Notes under the pieces: model-generated
Database searches by the model: none
What the model was told of the DNA's origin: nothing
The model's input: the letters and a program-made list of their open reading frames with translations, nothing else
Program-made: the position numbers and the translations under genes
Shown: positions 54,935 to 60,165 of the stretch, piece by piece
How positions within the stretch are numbered: position 1 is the stretch's first letter
Layout of the letters: the number at the start of each line of letters is the position of its first letter
Source: Lachnospiraceae bacterium
GTDB lineage: Bacteria; Bacillota_A; Clostridia; Lachnospirales; Lachnospiraceae
DNA length: 60,165 bases
Assembly (NCBI GenBank): GCA_017613055.1
Contig: JAGAES010000133.1
Location: forward strand, 1-60,165
Direction: 5' to 3'

Positions 54935-55822
54935 CTACCACTTTCTTTTCGCAGCCAGATCCTCATAGAGAAGCTCATAGTTTTCATAGCGTTCCCGCGC
55001 AATCTTTCCGTCCTCCACCGCCTTCTTGACGGCGCAGTCCGGTTCTTTTCTGTGCACGCAGTCCGGGAAACGGCACTGTCCCTCGTACGGGGCAAACTCC
55101 GGATACATCGACCTTAACTCGTCCGCCCCGATATCCGGCAGAAACAGTGAACTGAACCCGGGCGTGTCGCACAGGTACGTATCGGTCGTGACATAATTCA
55201 GTTGCGAATGTCTGGTTGTATTCTTTCCGCGCCCGATCCGTTCGCTCAAGCCGCCGGTTTCCATGGCGGCCTCGGGCTGCGCAAAATTCATAATCGTCGA
55301 TTTGCCGACGCCGGACGGCCCGGCAAGCACGGTCGTCTTACCCAGAAGCTCCCGATATACGGCATCCATCGTTTCCGGATTGTTCGCCTGAACGAACAGC
55401 ACCTTCGACCCGCTTCCGCGGTAAATGCCACGCAGCTTCTCCGTATCGCCCTCTCCGGCCCGGTCGGTCTTATTAAAACATATGACGACCGGCAGGTTCT
55501 CGCGCTGCATCAGAAGCAAGAACCGATCGAGCAGATTCAGGTGCGGCTCGGGGTCTCTTACCGCGAAGACAACCATCGCCTGGTCGACATTGGCAACCGC
55601 CGGACGGATTAACGAATTCCGTCTGGGAAGCACCGAAGTCAGGTTTCCTTCCCGCTTCTCTTCGGAAAGGACACTGAGCTTCACGTTGTCGCCGATCAGC
55701 GGACGAATGCCGTTATAACGAAGAATTCCCTTGGCCCGGCACAAAACCGGACCAAGGTCCTCCACATAAACTTCATAGAGTCCTCCGACTCCTTTTACGA
55801 TTTTTCCGGTGCGTTCCGTCAT
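54935..55822 (-). CDS. rsgA: Ribosome small subunit-dependent GTPase RsgA
   Basis: A circularly permuted GTPase that checks late 30S assembly. OB fold at the N-terminus (GKIVKGVGGLYEVYV), G4 FNKTDRAG, G1 GPSGVGKSTIMN, G3 DTPG, and a C-terminal zinc knuckle with CRFPDCVHRKEPDCAV (Cys, Cys, His, Cys). The 295 residues fit. Its start overlaps the end of prkC by 4 bases, so the kinase and GTPase are coupled, as in other Firmicutes where PrkC phosphorylates RsgA. Confidence 0.96.
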   Translation of the reverse strand: MTERTGKIVKGVGGLYEVYVEDLGPVLCRAKGILRYNGIRPLIGDNVKLSVLSEEKREGNLTSVLPRRNSLIRPAVANVDQAMVVFAVRDPEPHLNLLDRFLLLMQRENLPVVICFNKTDRAGEGDTEKLRGIYRGSGSKVLFVQANNPETMDAVYRELLGKTTVLAGPSGVGKSTIMNFAQPEAAMETGGLSERIGRGKNTTRHSQLNYVTTDTYLCDTPGFSSLFLPDIGADELRSMYPEFAPYEGQCRFPDCVHRKEPDCAVKKAVEDGKIARERYENYELLYEDLAAKRKW

Positions 55823-57780
55823 ACGCCGCCGTTTCCGTCCGCATCCTCGGACGGCGTGGGTGTCGGCGAGTCGGTCGGCGTCGGGATCGGGGTATCGGTC
55901 GGTGTCGGGATCGGGGTATCGGTCGGTGTCGGCGTCGGCTCCGGTCCCTTGCTGATGAACAGCGTTACCGTAGCACCTTTTTTGACATCGGTCGTGGAGT
56001 TCGGGCTCTGTTTGAATACCGTTCCCGCGGCCGCATCGTTATATTCTTCTATAATATCGGTACGAAGTCCCGCATCCTGAATAGCCTTCTCGGCGGCGGC
56101 TCTCGTAGATCCGATAACCTCCGGCACGGAAACCAGTTCGGGACCGGCACTGTAATAAACGTTGATCATCGTATCCTTCTCGACAACCGAACCCTCCGCG
56201 GGCTCCGTGTAGAGAACGATTCCGACGTCCTTATCGTTATTCACCGAAATCAGATTGCAGTGATCCTTTCCGAGAATCCGCTGCGCGTCTTCGTAAGTCT
56301 TCCCTTTGACGCTCGGAATCGTATAGGTACCTTTTCCGATACTGATATATAAAACAACCGAGTCGCCTGCTGCCAGTTCGGCGCCTTCCTGCGGCACCTG
56401 GCTTACGACGGTTCCTGCGGGATAATTGCTCGAGCTGTTCTCCTCGGGCGTCATGATATTCAGCTCAAGCCCGAGCGCAAGCAGCTTCACCTTCGCCTGC
56501 GTCTGATCCTGTCCGACGAGGTTCGGCATAAGCTCCGTATGCGCCGCCTCGGTGGGCGTAGGCGTAAACGTGACCTTCTTCTGCGGATTCAGCGTATTGC
56601 CTTTGTTATCCTGATTGAAGATTCCGGTCGTCTTATTGACAATCATAATGACGATAAATGCCACGGCAACCATCAGAAGGATGCTGCTGATCAGCCCGAC
56701 CTTCTCCCAGATATTGCCGACATCGTCAATGTCTTCGATATCGTTGTCGTCTCTGCGGCGCTTCATCGGCGCGGCTGCCGCTCTCGGATCTTCATCCTCA
56801 TCGTCTTCGCCGTCGTCCTCATCGAAGAAGTTGCCCGTCGCGCGGACAACGCTTCCGGCCTTCGCACCGTTCTTAATCTGCTTCAGTTCGTCATCGGAAA
56901 GCTGTTTCGTAGGCGAATTGGATACCGACGAGGACGCAGTCGTAACGAACTCTCCGTCCGGCTTCGTAATGGACAGCTTAAGGTCCGCAATCAGTTCCGC
57001 AGCGGAAGCATACCGGCGTTCCGGCTTCTTGCTCATGCATTTGCGGATAATCTTCTCGACTGCCGGCGTAATATTCGGATTCAGTTCGGAAAGGGACGGT
57101 GCAACGCCGTTGATGTGCGCAAGCGCAACCGCCACGTTGCTGTCGCCGACGAAAGGAACGCGTCCCGAAAGCATTTCATACATCGTAATGCCGAGCGAAT
57201 AGATATCACTCCGCTCATCGACATAACCGCCTCTTGCCTGCTCGGGAGAGAGGTAATGAACGGAACCGACCGCATTCTCGCGGATCGTATTGCTTGTCGT
57301 CGCCTTGGCGATACCGAAGTCGGCAACCTTTACCTTGCCGGCAAGCGAAAGAATGATGTTCTGCGGCTTGATGTCGCGGTGGATAACGTGCTTCGTGTGC
57401 GCGGCTTCGAGTCCCTGAGCAATCTGAATTGCGATGCCGACCGCTTCTTTAATGTCAAGCTGACCCTTCTTCTCGATGTAACGCTTCAGGGTGATTCCTT
57501 CCACGAGTTCCATTACGATGTAATGAAGATCGCCCTCGTCGCCGACGTCATAAACGCTCACGATGTTCGGATGCGTCAGACCCGCACAGGATTCCGCCTC
57601 TCTGCGGAAATTTGCGACAAATGTATTGTCACTGCTGTATTCCGGTTTCAGAAACTTGATAGCGACCATACGATTCAGCCGGTGGCATTTGGCTTTATAA
57701 ACATCGGCCATGCCGCCGGAACCGATTTTCTCGATGATCTCGTACCGATCGCCGATTAACATTCCCGGTTTGATTATCAT
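55819..57780 (-). CDS. prkC: Ser/Thr protein kinase with PASTA domains
   Basis: A 653-residue Hanks-type kinase. Kinase domain 1-275: glycine loop IGSGGMADVY, catalytic Lys42, HRDIKPQN (D136), DFG (154-156), GITMYEMLSG. A cytosolic acidic and basic juxtamembrane stretch (316-360) precedes the transmembrane helix (361-382). Three PASTA domains (about 415-625) bind muropeptides or lipid II. The last 25 residues are a Thr-Pro tail (PTPTPTDTPIPTPTDTP-like) encoded by 24-base tandem repeats, an unusual extension after PASTA. It senses the cell wall and works with the phosphatase gene upstream. Confidence 0.96.
   Translation of the reverse strand: MIIKPGMLIGDRYEIIEKIGSGGMADVYKAKCHRLNRMVAIKFLKPEYSSDNTFVANFRREAESCAGLTHPNIVSVYDVGDEGDLHYIVMELVEGITLKRYIEKKGQLDIKEAVGIAIQIAQGLEAAHTKHVIHRDIKPQNIILSLAGKVKVADFGIAKATTSNTIRENAVGSVHYLSPEQARGGYVDERSDIYSLGITMYEMLSGRVPFVGDSNVAVALAHINGVAPSLSELNPNITPAVEKIIRKCMSKKPERRYASAAELIADLKLSITKPDGEFVTTASSSVSNSPTKQLSDDELKQIKNGAKAGSVVRATGNFFDEDDGEDDEDEDPRAAAAPMKRRRDDNDIEDIDDVGNIWEKVGLISSILLMVAVAFIVIMIVNKTTGIFNQDNKGNTLNPQKKVTFTPTPTEAAHTELMPNLVGQDQTQAKVKLLALGLELNIMTPEENSSSNYPAGTVVSQVPQEGAELAAGDSVVLYISIGKGTYTIPSVKGKTYEDAQRILGKDHCNLISVNNDKDVGIVLYTEPAEGSVVEKDTMINVYYSAGPELVSVPEVIGSTRAAAEKAIQDAGLRTDIIEEYNDAAAGTVFKQSPNSTTDVKKGATVTLFISKGPEPTPTPTDTPIPTPTDTPIPTPTDSPTPTPSEDADGNGGV
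55877..55924 (-). repeat. 24-base tandem repeat in the prkC tail
   Basis: Two full units (55877-55900 and 55901-55924) differing at one base, plus a degenerate third, encode TDTPIPTP repeats of the C-terminal tail. It could vary in number between strains. Confidence 0.85.
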
Positions 57781-57811
57781 GCTGTCTCTTCCTTTCGTTC
57801 AAAAGACTCTG

Positions 57812-58534
57812 TCAGACTTTCATCAGGATAACCGTGATGTTATCCTTCCCCCCGTTTTCGTTCGCCATAAATACCATCTTGTCGGTAATGTCCGCGACAT
57901 CCTCGTATTCACTGACCAGCTTCAGAAGTTCGCCTTCCTCCACCATTTCCCATAAGCCGTCCGAGCAAAGCAGAATGTAATCCCCCCTGCTCACTTTAAT
58001 TTTATAAAAATCCGGATTCACGACGGACCGCGTGCTGAGTGCACGGAGCACGACGTTCTTCTGCGGATGGAACCGCGCCTCATCCTTTTTGAGTTCGCCG
58101 TTTCTGACCATTTCCGCGACCAGTGAGTGGTCCTGCGTAATCTGGTGAATGGTATCGTTTACAATATAGAGCCGGCTGTCGCCGATATTCGCAATCAGAA
58201 GGTATCCGTCCGAAAGCAGCGTCGCCATGACAAATGTGGTGCCCATGCCGTCATATTCGCGCTGGCTCTTCGCTTTCGCGATCAGCTCTTCGTTGGTCGT
58301 CTTAAGCGCCGCCTCAATCGCGGAAATCGGAGTCCGTTCCTTGCTCTCGCGGATTAATGCCACGAAACGCTCTACCGAAAAGCGCGACGCGAAATCGCCG
58401 GCATTGTGCCCGCCCATTCCGTCCGCGACAATATACAGGTTCGGAAGCATTCCGACCGGTTCGTCCGAGCTGAAATAGTAGTCCTGGTTTGTGCTTCGCT
58501 TGTTTCCGACGTTGGTAACGGCTACAGCTTTCAT
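57812..58534 (-). CDS. stp: PP2C-type Ser/Thr phosphatase
   Basis: A 240-residue metal-dependent phosphatase that reverses PrkC phosphorylation. Motifs: RSTNQDYYF (motif 1 Asp), VADGMGGHNAGDFAS (metal Asp/Gly), ANIGDSRLYI, TQDHSLV, LCSDGLWEMV and GGKDNITVILM. All metal-binding acids are visible. It overlaps rlmN by 4 bases upstream and lies 31 bases before prkC. Confidence 0.95.
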   Translation of the reverse strand: MKAVAVTNVGNKRSTNQDYYFSSDEPVGMLPNLYIVADGMGGHNAGDFASRFSVERFVALIRESKERTPISAIEAALKTTNEELIAKAKSQREYDGMGTTFVMATLLSDGYLLIANIGDSRLYIVNDTIHQITQDHSLVAEMVRNGELKKDEARFHPQKNVVLRALSTRSVVNPDFYKIKVSRGDYILLCSDGLWEMVEEGELLKLVSEYEDVADITDKMVFMANENGGKDNITVILMKV

Positions 58535-59592
58535 CTAACTCCCGCCTCCTGACGTTTGGCATTTTCTTCATAGCTCCTGCGTAACTGACCGCAGGCGGCA
58601 TTGATATCGGAGCCCATTTCCCTTCTTATAGTAACATTTATGCCGGCTTTTTCAAGTAAATTCTGAAAACTTAATACATTTGTCATATTCGGACGCTCGT
58701 ATTCACGCTCCGAAACGGGGTTCACCGGAATCAGATTTACGTGGCAGTTCCGCCCCCTGAGAAGCGCCGAGAGTTCCTTTGCCTGCGCAGGCGAATCGTT
58801 CACGCCGCGCATCAGACTGTACTCAAATGTCATGCGTCTTCCGGTCTTCCCGATGAAGTAATCGGCAGCTTCCATCAGTTCTCGGATCGTGTACTTCTTC
58901 GCTACCGGCATGATCTTCCGGCGAAGTTCATCATTCGGTGCATGAAGCGAGATTGCGGGCGTGATGCCGAGATCAAGGTCGGCCAGCTTCTTAAGCCGTT
59001 CCGCAAGCCCGCAGGTCGAAACCGTGATGTTCCGACGGCTTATGTGAAGGCCGTCCTCGGAGCTCAGAACCGTGATGAAGCGGACCAGATTGTCAAAGTT
59101 ATCAAGCGGCTCTCCGGTCCCCATTACAACGACGTTTGAAACGCGTTCGCCGGTATCCAGTTCAATCGCATAAACCTGATCGAGCATTTCGGCTGCCGTC
59201 AGGTTCCGCACAAGCCCGCCGAGCGTCGAAGCACAGAACGAACATCCCATCCGGCATCCGACCTGCGACGAAATGCATACCGAATTGCCGTGGTGGTACT
59301 GCATCCACACGCTTTCGATCACGTTTCCGTCCGAAAGCGCGAAGAGATACTTTCTCGTGCCGTCCTGCTCCGATTGAAGCATGACCTGTTTTTTAAGCGC
59401 CGTATAATCAAACTCCTCCGAAAGCTTCTTTCGGAATGCTTCCGAAAGATTCGTCATCTCCGAAACGGAACGCGCGAGCTTCTTATGCATCCAGTCATAC
59501 ATCTGGCCGGCTCGGAAGCGCTTTTCTCCGAACACCGTCACAGCGGCTTCGAGTTCCTCTTTTGTCAGGTTCTTAAGATCGGTTCGTTCCAT
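58531..59592 (-). CDS. rlmN: 23S rRNA (adenine(2503)-C(2))-methyltransferase RlmN
   Basis: A radical SAM enzyme that methylates A2503 of 23S rRNA and A37 of some tRNAs. The 353-residue protein has the cluster motif CRMGCSFC (CxxxCxxC), GMGEPLDNF-type string (here GTGEPLDNF), HAPNDELR and the C-terminal catalytic cysteine in DINAACGQLR. Its ATG abuts the rsmB stop codon, so translation is coupled. Confidence 0.97.
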   Translation of the reverse strand: MERTDLKNLTKEELEAAVTVFGEKRFRAGQMYDWMHKKLARSVSEMTNLSEAFRKKLSEEFDYTALKKQVMLQSEQDGTRKYLFALSDGNVIESVWMQYHHGNSVCISSQVGCRMGCSFCASTLGGLVRNLTAAEMLDQVYAIELDTGERVSNVVVMGTGEPLDNFDNLVRFITVLSSEDGLHISRRNITVSTCGLAERLKKLADLDLGITPAISLHAPNDELRRKIMPVAKKYTIRELMEAADYFIGKTGRRMTFEYSLMRGVNDSPAQAKELSALLRGRNCHVNLIPVNPVSEREYERPNMTNVLSFQNLLEKAGINVTIRREMGSDINAACGQLRRSYEENAKRQEAGVR

Positions 59593-60165
59593 CTATTCTT
59601 CTTTCCGAAACAGTGCCATATAGAAGCCGTCGGTTCCGTCCTGCGGAAACAGCTGCAGGCTTCCGTTCTGATATCGCTTAAGAAATCCGTCCGGCAGTTT
59701 CTTCGAAAAATCGGACGGCCTAAGCCCGAGTGTTTCGAGATAATCACGGTTCTGATTGTTCTCCTCTTTCGTAACCGTGCAGGTTGAGTAACAGAGGTAC
59801 CCGCCCTTTTTCACATAGCGGACGGCGTTTTTAAGAATCTCTTTCTGCAGTTTCGAAAGCGCATGGATATCCGAAACAGCGGTTTTATACTTGATATCCG
59901 GCTTTCTTCCGATTACGCCGAGACCGGAGCACGGAAGGTCCGCAATGACAACGTCGTACTGCCCTTCGGACGCTTCGTCGTAAACCGAAGCGTCGCGCGC
60001 TTCGCACGTAATATTCGTAAGGCCGAGCCGCTTGGCATGCTCCCGGATGCGGTCACATTTGCCGGAAGAAATATCTCTTGAAAGAACGCTTCCGCCGCCG
60101 AGGGCAGTCAGCTCATCGGCAATGTGGATTGTCTTGCCGCCGGGCGCCGCGCAGAGGTCGAGCAC
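59593..60165 (-). CDS. rsmB: 16S rRNA (cytosine(967)-C(5))-methyltransferase RsmB, C-terminal part
   Basis: The gene runs off the right edge; 190 residues of the catalytic half are present. SAM-binding LDLCAAPGGKT, PCSG in DLPCSGLGVIGRKPDIKYK (catalytic helper Cys) and the nucleophile in YSTCTVTKEENNQ identify an m5C RNA methyltransferase of the Sun/RsmB group. The N-terminal NusB-like domain would lie beyond the window. Position before rlmN-stp-prkC supports RsmB over RsmF. Confidence 0.92.
   Translation of the reverse strand: MLDLCAAPGGKTIHIADELTALGGGSVLSRDISSGKCDRIREHAKRLGLTNITCEARDASVYDEASEGQYDVVIADLPCSGLGVIGRKPDIKYKTAVSDIHALSKLQKEILKNAVRYVKKGGYLCYSTCTVTKEENNQNRDYLETLGLRPSDFSKKLPDGFLKRYQNGSLQLFPQDGTDGFYMALFRKEE

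Noticed and set aside
55853..55945. CRISPR-like direct repeats
   Set aside because: The 24-base repeats are adjacent with no spacers and encode the Thr-Pro tail of PrkC.
56539..57759. A 406-codon plus-strand frame
   Set aside because: It is the antisense of the PrkC kinase domain. There is no ribosome binding site and no family match.

Overview
This window looks like a chromosomal stretch of an anaerobic Gram-positive bacterium of the class Clostridia, most likely a Lachnospiraceae relative. The evidence is gene order: the ylxM-ffh-rpsP-khpA-rimM-trmD-rplS block, the lepB-rbgA-rnhB-yraN-pgeF-DUF512-der-plsY-gpsA block, the mraZ-rsmH-ftsL-ftsI-murD-ftsW-ftsQ-ftsZ division cluster and the rsmB-rlmN-stp-prkC-rsgA-rpe block are all Firmicutes arrangements. 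Ribosome binding sites are strong AGGAGG types, the sigma-A-like promoters nearly all have 17-base spacers, and several surface proteins carry Thr-Pro linkers. No sporulation gene is seen, and no tRNA, rRNA, phage, IS element or CRISPR array.

Nearly every gene is on the minus strand, so transcription runs from high to low coordinates. From the right end: (1) 60165-52087, rsmB(partial)-rlmN-stp-prkC-rsgA-rpe-ychF-lgt, ending in a hairpin terminator. (2) 52034-43117, the division and cell wall cluster, with a MraZ-type operator in front of mraZ and two promoters in front of ftsZ. mraY, murF, murC and murG are not in it. (3) 43093-37883, a cassette of a membrane-anchored clostripain-type protease, a trypsin-fold protein with Cys in the nucleophile position, and an anchored lipase-like protein. 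(4) 37846-29224, nagB-glmM-hexapeptide acyltransferase-putP-LCP ligase-HD-GYP protein-small membrane protein. (5) 29123-23808, glnS, a duplicated-zinc-site protein, a small membrane protein, guaB and a cell wall amidase. (6) 18472-23805, the only plus-strand genes: a fused ABC exporter and a Tet(M)/EF-G-like GTPase fused to a complete Rae1/YacP (NYN) ribonuclease domain. (7) 18330-8899, a lipoprotein, then ylxM-ffh-rpsP-khpA-rimM-trmD, then three tandem membrane-anchored YD-repeat proteins wedged between trmD and rplS, then rplS. (8) 8897-1, lepB to gpsA, an SH3b surface protein and the start of uxuA.

The strongest candidates for new biology are the GTPase-Rae1 fusion, which puts a ribosome-binding GTPase and an A-site mRNA nuclease in one chain, and the YD-repeat triplet inside a ribosomal protein operon. 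Also of note are the Cys-nucleophile trypsin-like protein with its two hydrolase neighbours, a terminator and promoter that overlap in front of ylxM, and a strong hairpin terminator inside the rpsP-khpA/rimM-trmD operon. All functional calls rest on motif reading and family knowledge; no database search was run.
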